47,632 nt of DNA, from positions 1 through 47,632 of the forward strand of contig JAKBAE010000004.1 of assembly GCA_021809325.1 (NCBI GenBank), written 5' to 3'. The notes under the pieces are model-generated. The model saw only the letters and a program-made list of their open reading frames with translations, was not told the origin of the DNA and searched no databases. Shown piece by piece: positions 25,503 to 33,233 of this stretch. The position numbers and the translations under genes are program-made. Within the stretch, counting starts at the first letter, position 1. Every line of letters begins with the position of its first letter. This DNA is from a bacterium (GTDB lineage Bacteria > Chlamydiota > Chlamydiia > Chlamydiales > SM23-39).

Positions 25503-25847
25503 ATGAAAAAGGAACGTCAAGCCCTCTACGAGGGAATGTATATTCTGAGCGCTACGCTCAGCGACGAGTCCCGCAAAAAAGCTTTTGAGAAGATCCTGAC
25601 AGGGATTACTGAAAAGGGCGGGAGCGTGGAAAAAATTCACGAACAAGGCCGCAAGAAATTGGCCTATGAAATCGATTCCAAGCGCGAAGGCTACTACTAT
25701 GTAGTCTATTTCCAAGCGCCTACTTCTGCGATCAGCGAGCTTTGGAAAGAATACCATCTGCATGAAGATTTGATCCGCTTCATGACGCTCCGTGCCGAGA
25801 AAGTGCTCGACACTCTTGAATTTAAACCGCTGAAACAAGCGCAGTAG
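25503..25847 (+). CDS. rpsF: 30S ribosomal protein S6
   Basis: A 114-residue S6 protein. The ATG at 25503 is preceded by GGAGAAAA and starts MKKERQALYEGMYIL. An earlier in-frame start at 25473 overlaps pth and is less likely. The RRM-like alpha/beta fold is typical (GGSVEKIHEQGRKKLAYEI, then YYYVVYFQAP). S6 pairs with S18 in the small-subunit platform, and rpsR follows nine bases downstream. No ssb gene lies between them. Confidence 0.95.
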   Translation: MKKERQALYEGMYILSATLSDESRKKAFEKILTGITEKGGSVEKIHEQGRKKLAYEIDSKREGYYYVVYFQAPTSAISELWKEYHLHEDLIRFMTLRAEKVLDTLEFKPLKQAQ

Positions 25848-25856
25848 GAGGCAAAT

Positions 25857-26141
25857 ATGATTAGGCAGCAATCTACAGAGCGCAGGACCCAAAATCCCGC
25901 ACCTACCGGCAACGGCGAATCAGTTTTTGCTAAAAAACGCAAAAGCTGTCCGTTTACCCTCAACAAAGTTGAGAGCATCGATTACAAAGATATCGAGACC
26001 CTCAAGCAGTTTATCACCGAGAGAGGCAAAATCCTGCCCCGCCGTATTACAGGCGTTTCCCATTACTATCAAAACATGCTCAAACAGGCGATCAAAAGAG
26101 CGCGCCATATGGCTCTGATCCCCTTTGTAGCGGAGGAGTAA
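25857..26141 (+). CDS. rpsR: 30S ribosomal protein S18
   Basis: A 94-residue S18. The conserved core is clear: [19 protein letters not shown], then [20 protein letters not shown] and [16 protein letters not shown]. The N-terminal 25 residues are a variable basic extension. GGAGGCAAAT precedes the ATG. It is the middle gene of the rpsF-rpsR-rplI operon. Confidence 0.97.
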   Translation: MIRQQSTERRTQNPAPTGNGESVFAKKRKSCPFTLNKVESIDYKDIETLKQFITERGKILPRRITGVSHYYQNMLKQAIKRARHMALIPFVAEE

Positions 26142-26144
26142 TAC

Positions 26145-26678
26145 ATGAAACAGCAACTCCTATTGCTTGAAGACGTAGAATCTCTAGGTAAAAAAGGCGA
26201 AGTGGTTACGGCAAAACCGGGCTATATCCGCAATTTTCTTTTGCCAAAGCGCCTTGCTGTGATCGCAAGTCCAAACACCTTGCGCAAGCAAGAAAAGCTT
26301 AAAGAAGAGCGTGCTAAACAAGCGATCATTGATCAGAAAGAGTCCCAAGAGCTGGCGACGCAGGTTGAATCCATCATTGTGGAGACGAAAGCCAAAGTCG
26401 ATCCGGAAGGACATATGTATGGTTCCGTTTCCGCGGCCGACATCGCATTGCTTTTCCAACAGCAGGGCCTTCCTGTCGAGCGCAAGAATCTCCTTCTTAC
26501 TCGCCCGATCAAAGAGACCGGTGTGCATAAGATCCCCCTTAAGCTGAAAGAAGGCGTAACAGCGACTTGCACGCTGATGATCCATCCTGAAGGAGGACCA
26601 GCTCTTCATAAAGGCATCGAGGCCGTTACGGCGCCGCTGCCAACAGAAGAAGAAGCTCCTTCTGAAAATAACGAATAA
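26145..26678 (+). CDS. rplI: 50S ribosomal protein L9
   Basis: A 177-residue L9 that binds domain V of 23S rRNA. The N-terminal domain has LLLEDVESLGKKGEVVTAKP and GYIRNFLLPKRLAV, the L9 signature. A long connecting helix follows, then the C-terminal domain, which carries GSVSAADIALLFQQQ. The C-terminus is extended by about 20 acidic residues (PTEEEAPSENNE), longer than in E. coli. A strong terminator follows 15 bases after the stop and closes the operon. Confidence 0.97.
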   Translation: MKQQLLLLEDVESLGKKGEVVTAKPGYIRNFLLPKRLAVIASPNTLRKQEKLKEERAKQAIIDQKESQELATQVESIIVETKAKVDPEGHMYGSVSAADIALLFQQQGLPVERKNLLLTRPIKETGVHKIPLKLKEGVTATCTLMIHPEGGPALHKGIEAVTAPLPTEEEAPSENNE

Positions 26679-26693
26679 GTTAAAGAGAATTTG

Positions 26694-26723
26694 TAATCGG
26701 TCAAATGTAAATTTGACCGATTA
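26694..26723 (+). terminator. Rho-independent terminator of the ribosomal protein operon
   Basis: A perfect 13-bp stem TAATCGGTCAAAT (26694-26706) pairs with 26711-26723 around a GTAA loop and is followed by the T-rich sequence TCTAATGTTTATTATTATTT. It lies just after rplI. Confidence 0.85.
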
Positions 26724-27061
26724 TCTAATGTTTATTATTATTTCTTAATTGCATGAACATGCATCTTGTTGTTTTTTTTCTTGTTTTAATTTTGAAATTC
26801 TTGTTAATACCATTTATGCAAAATAAGTTTGATTCTGAGCGCGTCGAACCCCGGGGCTTTGACGCGCTCTGAATCAAACTTATTTTGCATAAATGGTATT
26901 ATTCCAATCCCAATAAATAAATTCATATTTGAGCAGCGTGAAAGCTGCCGAAAATCGGCGATCGCAAGTGGTATAGTATTAATCAATACAATACCACTTG
27001 CGATCGTCGATTTGCGGCGCTTTGACGCGCTCAAATATGAATTTATTTGTTGGGATTGGTA
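26724..27061. other. Gene-free convergent interval filled by inverted repeats
   Basis: Between the rplI terminator and the ptsN stop I see no gene. The first 80 bases are AT-rich with long T-runs; the rest is two long inverted repeats annotated separately. Short open frames on both strands here have near-identical translations because the DNA is palindromic, so they are not genes. Confidence 0.7.
26806..26900. repeat. Long inverted repeat IR1 (40-bp arms)
   Basis: Arms at 26806-26845 and 26861-26900 match at 39 of 40 positions. The 15-base loop contains the palindrome CCCCGGGG. The arms begin AATACCATTTATGC and end GAGCGCGTC at the loop. It is much longer than needed for a terminator. It shares the word TTTGACGCGCTC with IR2. 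Confidence 0.9.
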
Positions 27062-27065
27062 TTAA
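26904..27065. repeat. Long inverted repeat IR2 (about 75-bp imperfect arms)
   Basis: The left arm from about 26904 (CCAATCCCAATAAATAAATTC) matches the reverse complement of the right arm ending near 27060, with a few wobble-type mismatches and two single-base gaps. The centre is the AT-rich near-palindrome GTATTAATCAATAC. IR1 and IR2 together are bounded by TTAATACCA (26804) and TGGTATTAA (ending 27065). The right end runs into the ptsN stop codon. Confidence 0.88.
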
Positions 27066-27508
27066 TCAGAAAAAGCTCCGAGCACTTCATGGGTGCTTGT
27101 CGCACACATCAGCTTCTTTCGCAAATCGGGATCTTTGACCGCGCTTGTCAAAAGCGATAAGATCTGTAAATATTCCGACTGGCGGTCATCAGGCCCTACG
27201 ATCAAGAAGATCAGACGCACCGGGGCCTTATCGATGGCGCTCCAGTCGAGGCCCTTTTTCTGCTGAATGCCCACAACGATATAGAATTGTTTGAACCCTT
27301 TAAGCTTTGCATGAGGCACAGCTACACCCATCCCGATCCCCGTCGAAACGATCTCCTCCCTGTCGAGGATGGCTTTGCGAAATGCAGCTTTATTAGGCAG
27401 CTTGCCCGCATCTTCCAAAAGATCGATCAAAGCATCGATCGCCTCGTTGCGCCCTGCTGCGTCAATAAATGAGATAAGACTCTCGTCGAGATAGTCCGAA
27501 ATTTTCAC
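27062..27508 (-). CDS. ptsN: PTS IIA-like nitrogen-regulatory protein PtsN
   Basis: A 148-residue EIIA-Ntr/fructose-type IIA domain. I chose the GTG at 27508 (KISDYLDESLISFID) as the start, because the longer frame runs back into dut and gives a non-homologous basic N-terminus. The phosphorylatable histidine is H66 in GMGVAVPHAKLKG. Such proteins act in phosphorelays that regulate metabolism; in Chlamydiae two ptsN copies lie next to dut (recalled), but only one is seen here. Its stop codon abuts IR2. It is the last gene of hemCD-sodA-accD-dut-ptsN. Confidence 0.9.
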   Translation of the reverse strand: MKISDYLDESLISFIDAAGRNEAIDALIDLLEDAGKLPNKAAFRKAILDREEIVSTGIGMGVAVPHAKLKGFKQFYIVVGIQQKKGLDWSAIDKAPVRLIFLIVGPDDRQSEYLQILSLLTSAVKDPDLRKKLMCATSTHEVLGAFSD

Positions 27509-27539
27509 AATCTTTCTTTGTTTAAAAAAAACAAAGGGA

Positions 27540-27983
27540 TTAAAGCGTGCCAGTGTGGCCAAATCCGCGATCTCCCCTAAGCGTTTGCGGCAGCGGCTCT
27601 TCCTGCAAAATGAACTCCGCTTGCACCACCGGCGCGAGCACGATCTGCGCAATTCGCATGCCGGGCTCTACTGAAAACGCCTCTTTGCCATGATTGATCA
27701 AGATTACACAGAGCTCGCCGCGGTAATCGGAATCGATCGTTCCCGGCGTATTGAGGACCGTGATCTGATTCTTCAGCGCCAATCCGCTTCGAGGACGTAC
27801 TTGGACCTCATACCCTTCCGGGATCGCCATCCGGATTCCGGTGGGAATCAAGGCGGAAGCGCCGGGAGCTATGAGCTGCGCGCTTTCCAAATGGGCGCGC
27901 ACATCGGCTCCTGCGGCAAAAGGCGTTGCGTAAGAAGGAATGAGATCCGGATTGCCCGCTTTAACGGGAACTTGCTTTTTCAT
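27540..27983 (-). CDS. dut: Deoxyuridine 5'-triphosphate nucleotidohydrolase
   Basis: A 147-residue homotrimeric dUTPase that hydrolyses dUTP to dUMP and keeps uracil out of DNA. All five motifs are present: AGADVRA (motif 1), RPRSGLA (motif 2), [13 protein letters not shown] (motif 3), GMRIAQ (motif 4) and the C-terminal [10 protein letters not shown] (motif 5). Length is normal. It lies three bases from accD and 31 bases upstream of the ptsN start, in the chlamydial order accD-dut-ptsN. Confidence 0.97.
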   Translation of the reverse strand: MKKQVPVKAGNPDLIPSYATPFAAGADVRAHLESAQLIAPGASALIPTGIRMAIPEGYEVQVRPRSGLALKNQITVLNTPGTIDSDYRGELCVILINHGKEAFSVEPGMRIAQIVLAPVVQAEFILQEEPLPQTLRGDRGFGHTGTL

Positions 27984-27986
27984 CGC

Positions 27987-28934
27987 TTAGTCTGCAGGTT
28001 TTGCCTCGTTGGAGGCAGTGTTTGTCAGTGCCAGCAGTTCTTTTAAACGCTCCGCACAATTTTGTGCAAGAGAAGATTGCGTACAAAATGAAAAATTTCC
28101 AAGAAAATAATCCAATAGCCTCGATAAGCTCGCCTTCAAATTAGCTCGGGAGATGATGTTGTCAATCATGCCCTTTTCCAATAGAAATTCCGATTTTTGC
28201 GCCTTTGGCGGAAGCTTTTGTTTGATCGTCTGCTCTACAACGCGGGGGCCCGCGAAAGCAATCAGCGCATCCGGCTCCGCTACAATCACATCGCCGAGCG
28301 TCGCAAAAGAAGCCGTCACTCCCCCCGTCGTCGGATTCGTAAGCACCGAGAGATAGGGAAGCTGAGCTTGATGCAGGCGGCTTAATGCCGCAGACGTCTT
28401 GGCCATCTGCATGAGAGAAAGGATAGACTCCTGCATCCGGGCGCCGCCGGACGCAGAGACGATGATGAGGGGCAGCCGCTTTTCGATGGCAAGCTCGATT
28501 AGCAGCGTGAGACGCTCTCCCACGACCGACCCCATTGAGCCGCCCATAAACGAAAAGTCTAAAACAGCAAGGGCGACCCCCTTCCCGTCCAGCTTGCAGC
28601 AGCCCGTCCAGATCGCATCGGTGCGGCCTGTCTTCCGGATTGACTGCTCCAAACGATCCTTATAGCTCTCCGTATCGACGAAATCTAAGGAATCAATGGG
28701 AACAATATGCCCAAAGAGCTCCTCCGCACTCCCCTCGTCGGCTAAAAGCGCTAAGCGCTCTTGCAAGCCTAGGCGGTAATGATAATCGCACTTCGGACAA
28801 CAGTTCATGTTCTGCTGCAGTTCATTTGCATGGATCATCTCCGAGCAGCCGGAACACTTGATCCAGCCGCTGAAGCCGTCCTTTTTTGTCGTTTGAACTT
28901 TAATTTTCGGTTGGTTCCGAGAAAATAAACCCAT
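27987..28934 (-). CDS. accD: Acetyl-CoA carboxylase carboxyltransferase subunit beta
   Basis: The 315-residue AccD subunit that, with AccA, moves the carboxyl group from biotin to acetyl-CoA in the first step of fatty-acid synthesis. The N-terminal zinc ribbon has C27, C30, C46 and C49 (CSGC ... CPKC). The crotonase-type core holds SASGGARMQESILSLMQMAK and the glycine-rich NPTTGGVTASFA. The C-terminal tail is a little longer than in E. coli. The accA partner is outside the window. Confidence 0.97.
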   Translation of the reverse strand: MGLFSRNQPKIKVQTTKKDGFSGWIKCSGCSEMIHANELQQNMNCCPKCDYHYRLGLQERLALLADEGSAEELFGHIVPIDSLDFVDTESYKDRLEQSIRKTGRTDAIWTGCCKLDGKGVALAVLDFSFMGGSMGSVVGERLTLLIELAIEKRLPLIIVSASGGARMQESILSLMQMAKTSAALSRLHQAQLPYLSVLTNPTTGGVTASFATLGDVIVAEPDALIAFAGPRVVEQTIKQKLPPKAQKSEFLLEKGMIDNIISRANLKASLSRLLDYFLGNFSFCTQSSLAQNCAERLKELLALTNTASNEAKPAD

Positions 28935-28989
28935 TCAAAAAAGCCATATAGTGTTACAAAGCAATCTCATTTTATACACAATTCGAAAT

Positions 28990-29610
28990 TCATACAATTG
29001 CTTTAGCAAATCTCTCTTCAATATGGCGCCAATGAAAGATTTGCCAAATCGCTTTGACGTAGTCAGCCCGTAGGTTTTTATATTGCAGATAGTAGGCATG
29101 CTCCCAGACGTCAACGCCCAAAATAGGAACCAACCCTTTGGTGCTTAAGGGGTCTTGATTTGCGCATGTCGCGATCTCCAGCTGCTTTAAATTTTTGTTA
29201 TACCCAAGCCAGCCCCAGCCAGACCCTTGAATCGCGATCGTCTCGGCATTAAATTTTTCTTTGAAGTGCTCGACCGAGCCGAAATCGCGCTCGATGGCCT
29301 GTTTCAGCTCGCCGGCAGGTCCTTGGCCGCCGCTTTTCGGCGAGCAGAGGATGGTCCAGAAAATACTATGATTGATATGCCCGCCTCCATTGAATTTGAT
29401 CGCGGCTTGCAAGGCAATCATGGCGGCGACATCATTTTTCGACTCGGCCTCATGGTATTTTTCGATCGCAGAATTCAGGTTGGTAACATATCCCTTGTGA
29501 TGCTTGGCGTAGTGCAGTTCCATGATCTCCGCTGAAATAACCGGCTCTAGCGCATTATAGTCATAGGGAAGATCGGGCAATTGATAGCTTGTTTTCGCAT
29601 CTGTTGGCAT
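28990..29610 (-). CDS. sodA: Superoxide dismutase (Fe/Mn family)
   Basis: A 206-residue Fe/Mn superoxide dismutase that converts superoxide to peroxide and oxygen. The metal ligands lie in [11 protein letters not shown] (first His), NHSIFWT (second His) and [11 protein letters not shown] (Asp and His). The ATG at 29610 follows a clear GGAGGA site; the longer frame up to 29760 overlaps hemCD and is rejected. Residues GGQGPAG and the glutamine in AIQGSGWGW suggest the manganese type, but metal choice cannot be settled by reading. In C. trachomatis sodM precedes accD in the same way (recalled). Confidence 0.95.
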   Translation of the reverse strand: MPTDAKTSYQLPDLPYDYNALEPVISAEIMELHYAKHHKGYVTNLNSAIEKYHEAESKNDVAAMIALQAAIKFNGGGHINHSIFWTILCSPKSGGQGPAGELKQAIERDFGSVEHFKEKFNAETIAIQGSGWGWLGYNKNLKQLEIATCANQDPLSTKGLVPILGVDVWEHAYYLQYKNLRADYVKAIWQIFHWRHIEERFAKAIV

Positions 29611-29636
29611 AGTTCCTCCAATTTCTGAGGCTGCCA

Positions 29637-30893
29637 TCATATCCCGTCCGAAGAGCTCGTTGCAAATAGTTTCTCCGATGCGGTCACCCTGCCTTGGACC
29701 GTAATCTTTTTGCCATGAGGAAGAATCTCTCCATAAATCCGCCGGAATCCCTCCGCGCAAGACGGGCTGGTAAATACAATTTCGTCAATTTCATCAAGGC
29801 TTGGGGCCGCACCCGGCTGCTGCAAAACCGTTTCGTAGAGATCGATGACATGAGATGGGATCTTCTTTTTATGAAGATAGTCAGTTAAGAAAGGCCTTGC
29901 CAAACTCGATCGCGGGTAGCAAATCCTCGCATTGGATAAATCAAGAGATTCGAGCAGCTCGACGATCCCCTCTTGCTCAGCAAAAGGAGCGATAAGCGGT
30001 TTTATCCCACGTATAGCGTCTGCCGTTTTGGTTCCAATCGCAAGGACTGTTTTGCCCTCCAAAGAAGGGAGCAAAGACGCTGCCGTCTTGCTCGTCACTA
30101 TGACATGGGTGCAAGAAGGCAAGACCCTATCGAGCTCCTCCATGCCTTCAGCAATTGGCTCCGTTCGGATCACGGGATAATGATAGATCCGCCCTTTTGA
30201 AGGGCACGCTGCAGGATCGAGGCCAAGATGCAAAATGGTCCAAGGCCGGCCCTTGCCGCGCGAATCGATCGAAGAAAAAACCTCGATTGCGTCGGTATCC
30301 CCTTCCCTAACAACTATCGCAAGCCTTCCTTGATGCTCAGCGCCGTCTCCCGGCAAAAACCACCTATTGAGTTTCGCTCTCAGCCCCAAGCGGGCAAGAG
30401 CGGCCTCGGCAATAACAACACCATCCACCTGCTTTTCCCCCAACTTTTGCAGCCTCTCCTGAATCGTTCCCCGCAAATCGCAAAAGCGAAGACCGGAGCG
30501 TAATTTTTTTACCGCCTCTTCTCTTCTCTCGCTCGACGTTGCGATACAAGCCCCTTCCGGAAGATCGATTAGTCCCTGCCGCAAAACAAGGGCATCGCGC
30601 GGATCGGCGCCCGCCGTCAAGGCCGCCAAGAAAAGTCCTTTAGGTAAAGGATCGGGCAGATCTTTCGCCGAGTGGATAGCCGCCCGCACCTTCCCCTCGA
30701 GAAGCAAACGGTCGATTTCCCGCGTAAAGAAATCGCTCTTGCCGAGATCTCTCAAGGATGTCTTCTTATCGAGATCGCCAAATGTCTCGACAAAGAGCAT
30801 CGACAATTTTACATGCGGCAAAAGCCCTTGCACCTCAGATGCCTGAGCGCGAGAGAGTGGCGATGCACGAGCGGCAATACAGATGGATTGCAT
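29637..30893 (-). CDS. hemC: Fused porphobilinogen deaminase (short) - uroporphyrinogen-III synthase
   Basis: A 418-residue two-enzyme haem-synthesis protein. Residues 1-205 are Hem[34 protein letters not shown] (catalytic aspartate at 78), [17 protein letters not shown], and [12 protein letters not shown]. The normal third HemC domain, with the cysteine that carries the dipyrromethane cofactor, is not seen. After [11 protein letters not shown] the sequence passes directly into a HemD-like part (about 215-418), with [26 protein letters not shown] and [10 protein letters not shown]. Chlamydial HemC proteins are short as I recall (about 240 residues), so domain 3 loss may be general, but the HemD fusion is notable. 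It heads the sodA-accD-dut-ptsN transcript. Confidence 0.85.
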   Translation of the reverse strand: MQSICIAARASPLSRAQASEVQGLLPHVKLSMLFVETFGDLDKKTSLRDLGKSDFFTREIDRLLLEGKVRAAIHSAKDLPDPLPKGLFLAALTAGADPRDALVLRQGLIDLPEGACIATSSERREEAVKKLRSGLRFCDLRGTIQERLQKLGEKQVDGVVIAEAALARLGLRAKLNRWFLPGDGAEHQGRLAIVVREGDTDAIEVFSSIDSRGKGRPWTILHLGLDPAACPSKGRIYHYPVIRTEPIAEGMEELDRVLPSCTHVIVTSKTAASLLPSLEGKTVLAIGTKTADAIRGIKPLIAPFAEQEGIVELLESLDLSNARICYPRSSLARPFLTDYLHKKKIPSHVIDLYETVLQQPGAAPSLDEIDEIVFTSPSCAEGFRRIYGEILPHGKKITVQGRVTASEKLFATSSSDGI

Positions 30894-30918
30894 AGGGACA
30901 ATCTACTCCTATCTTGTA

Positions 30919-31224
30919 TTAATCTTTTCTGCGATCCCAAAAAGCTTTTTGACCAAACGACGAAACTCGTCCGGCGTTTTCTTGGAGCTCCTCAATCATT
31001 TGACGTTGGAATTGCGGAGCCTCTCCCTGTTTAAATTGTGCCGTGCTTAACAGCCTGATCCTCTTTTGGATTCCCTCCAAAGAGATCTGAAACATATCAG
31101 GATAAATAGCGCGGCGGTATACACTCCATTCAAGACTTTCAAGCTCTTTTTGAACCATTGACGCCTGGCTTACCCACTCTTTGCTAGTCCATGTTGCAAA
31201 TGAACGACAAACTGCTCTAAGCAT
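30919..31224 (-). CDS. Small hypothetical protein
   Basis: A 101-residue protein starting at the ATG at 31224, five bases after a strong AAAGGAGAT site; the frame's first ATG at 31251 has none. The sequence (LRAVCRSFATWTSKEWVSQA ... FGQKAFWDRRKD) is basic and helical with several tryptophans and no membrane helix. I recognise no family. It lies 25 bases upstream of hemCD on the same strand and may share its transcript. Confidence 0.65.
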   Translation of the reverse strand: MLRAVCRSFATWTSKEWVSQASMVQKELESLEWSVYRRAIYPDMFQISLEGIQKRIRLLSTAQFKQGEAPQFQRQMIEELQENAGRVSSFGQKAFWDRRKD

Positions 31225-31342
31225 AAATATCTCCTTTTTAAGAGCAAACATCTTAACTCGAAAAGACCATTTTTCTCAAGAAATGATTTGAATGAGGATT
31301 TTGACTACCGGAAAATCACAAACTGATCTAAGCTTTTTTCAT

Positions 31343-31774
31343 ATGAGCATTATCGAAGATCTCAACAACGGCATCAAAGAGGCAATCCGCAGCCAAAATC
31401 AGATTCGCCTCAACACGCTGCGCATGCTAAAATCCAAAATTCTAGCCGTCGATGCCAGGGCCAATCTGCCTGATGCAAAAGTATTGGAGCTCTTTAAAAG
31501 CTATTACAAAAGCCTCCAGGAAGCGAAAGAGCAGGCTGCCAGCCGCCCCGAAATGGTGGCTCAGCTAGAAAAAGAGCTGGAGATCATCCAAGAGTTCTTG
31601 CCCAAAGCCCTCACACGCGAAGAAACCCAACAAATCGTCGAAAAAGCGATTGCCGATTCCGGAGCCAAAACGAAAAGGGATCTCGGACTGGTGATGAAAA
31701 GCGCTAAATCGTTGAACAGCGCCATCGATGGCAAGTTGGCGAAAGAGCTTGCCGAACAGCTTCTAAACGATTAA
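31343..31774 (+). CDS. yqeY: GatB/YqeY domain-containing protein
   Basis: A 143-residue YqeY-family protein, homologous to the C-terminal tRNA-binding domain of GatB. I chose the ATG at 31343 (MSIIEDLNNGIKEAIRSQ), which gives the family's usual length; an upstream ATG at 31292 adds an unconserved tail. The family core is clear in RLNTLRMLKSKILAVDA, LEKELEIIQEFLPKALT and TKRDLGLVMKSAKSLN. The exact role is unknown. It precedes the TPR-glycosyltransferase gene by ten bases. Confidence 0.88.
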   Translation: MSIIEDLNNGIKEAIRSQNQIRLNTLRMLKSKILAVDARANLPDAKVLELFKSYYKSLQEAKEQAASRPEMVAQLEKELEIIQEFLPKALTREETQQIVEKAIADSGAKTKRDLGLVMKSAKSLNSAIDGKLAKELAEQLLND

Positions 31775-31784
31775 CTTCCTTAAA

Positions 31785-33230
31785 ATGGATGAAATCCAGA
31801 ATGTAATCGACCTTTGCACAAAGGCGTTTTGTCTTGTTAAGCCATGGGATGTATTGATCTCATTGGCCGAATCCCATCTCCGAGAAAATAAGAATTTAGC
31901 TTCGATCAAATATGCTGAAGCCGCTTTAAAAATGCAGCCCGATTCTCTTCGGGCCAGAGTCGTTTTATGCTCCGCATATGAACGGTTTTCGGGGATGGGC
32001 AAAATGATTTTTGATTGCGCCAAAGCGGGGCTTGAAATCGATCCCGGCCATATTGACCTGCTTCTCAGAGCCGGTCATGCAAAACTATCGATGATGGAAC
32101 TTCAAGAAGCTTCCGTTTACTTTCAAAGGGCTCTTGCGGAAAACCCCGACAACATCAGTGCAATTCTCGGACTTTTTGAAACGAGCCATACTTTGGGAGA
32201 TCTAAACCAGTCAGGTTCTTTGCTTGAAAAGGCGCTTTCTTTGAACCCCACCAATCCTTGGGCATCCAATGCAAAAGCGATATTTTTAAAGGATTTGGGG
32301 AAATATTCGGAGTCTTTTGCTCTCGCAAAAAAGCTTGTAGAAGAACACCCGAATATAAGACTGTTCAAGTTTAACTTATCCTCTCACTATTTATTACAAG
32401 GGGATCTTCGAAAGGGGTTTGAGCTATATGAATATCGCCCGACGAATAGTTGGGAGCGCATGTTTTTAGATTTACCTTGCGCCCGTCTCTGGAAAGGGGA
32501 GGAGCTTGAAGGCAAATCGATTTTCCTTTGGAGCGACCAAGGAGATGGCGATACGATCCAATTCATGAGGTACATTCCTCTCTTTTCTGCATACAAATGC
32601 AAAGTATTCCTCAAAATTCCCGATCGGATGCACGGATTATTTCAACATCTTAAGGTATACCTTGTTCAGGAAAATGAGAAATTACCTGCCCACGATTTCC
32701 AGCTAAGCCTTTCTAGTCTTCCCGCTCTTTTTAAAACCAAGCTCGCAATTATTCCACCGCCTGTTTCTTTCCCCAAGACATTGCAGCCAATCAAAGGCAG
32801 GATCGGAATTGTTTGGCGAGGAAATCCAAATTACAAATGGGATAAAAAACGATCGATTGACTTAGAATTTTTGACCCCTCTTTTTCAAATAGAAGGGGTG
32901 AAATATATCGCATTACAAAAAGAGATAAACGAGAAGGAAATCCGCTTTTTAGACAAACATGGCATTTTACGTCCAAAATTAGAAACGTGGGAAGATACGG
33001 CTCAAAACCTCCAATTTTGCGAGAGGGTCATTTGCGTAGACACCGCTATCGCCCATCTTGCCGGATCAATGGGAATCTCCACCTCGATCTTGATTTCTCT
33101 CAATCCAGATTGGAGATGGATGTTGGACCGGGAAGATTCTCCTTGGTACGCAAGCATTAGATTATTTCGGCAACGCATTCCATTTAATTGGAAAGAGCCC
33201 ATTGAGGAAATAGTTCGCAGTTTTGCATGA
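31785..33230 (+). CDS. TPR protein with C-terminal GT9-like glycosyltransferase domain
   Basis: A 481-residue protein with two parts. Residues about 15-215 are tetratricopeptide repeats (HIDLLLRAGHAKLSMMELQE, then NISAILGLFETSHTLGDLNQ). From about 225 to the end is the domain often fused to TPRs and related to heptosyltransferase/GT9 folds: LWSDQGDGDTIQFMRYIPLF, GRIGIVWRGNPNYKWDKKRS, and TWEDTAQNLQFCERVICVDT, then AIAHLAGSMG. The WRG-NP and VDTAIAHLAG motifs are the family's nucleotide-sugar region. It may glycosylate proteins or lipid A core, but the acceptor is unknown. With yqeY it lies on the plus strand inside a minus-strand region. Confidence 0.82.
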   Translation: MDEIQNVIDLCTKAFCLVKPWDVLISLAESHLRENKNLASIKYAEAALKMQPDSLRARVVLCSAYERFSGMGKMIFDCAKAGLEIDPGHIDLLLRAGHAKLSMMELQEASVYFQRALAENPDNISAILGLFETSHTLGDLNQSGSLLEKALSLNPTNPWASNAKAIFLKDLGKYSESFALAKKLVEEHPNIRLFKFNLSSHYLLQGDLRKGFELYEYRPTNSWERMFLDLPCARLWKGEELEGKSIFLWSDQGDGDTIQFMRYIPLFSAYKCKVFLKIPDRMHGLFQHLKVYLVQENEKLPAHDFQLSLSSLPALFKTKLAIIPPPVSFPKTLQPIKGRIGIVWRGNPNYKWDKKRSIDLEFLTPLFQIEGVKYIALQKEINEKEIRFLDKHGILRPKLETWEDTAQNLQFCERVICVDTAIAHLAGSMGISTSILISLNPDWRWMLDREDSPWYASIRLFRQRIPFNWKEPIEEIVRSFA

Positions 33231-33233
33231 GGC

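Noticed and set aside
26958-26965. HIP1-type octamer GCGATCGC
   Set aside because: A single occurrence within a long inverted repeat is expected by chance and is not evidence for a cyanobacterial HIP1 system.
26829-27065. Open frames on both strands within IR1 and IR2
   Set aside because: Both strands give near-identical peptides because the DNA is palindromic; there is no ribosome-binding site, and the frames are by-products of the inverted repeats.
27509-27652. Extended N-terminus of ptsN reading into dut
   Set aside because: The extra 48 residues are arginine- and cysteine-rich and unlike PtsN; the GTG at 27508 gives the normal start of the domain.
29611-29760. Extended N-terminus of superoxide dismutase
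   Set aside because: It overlaps hemCD, and the ATG at 29610 has a clear GGAGGA site and gives the usual family length.
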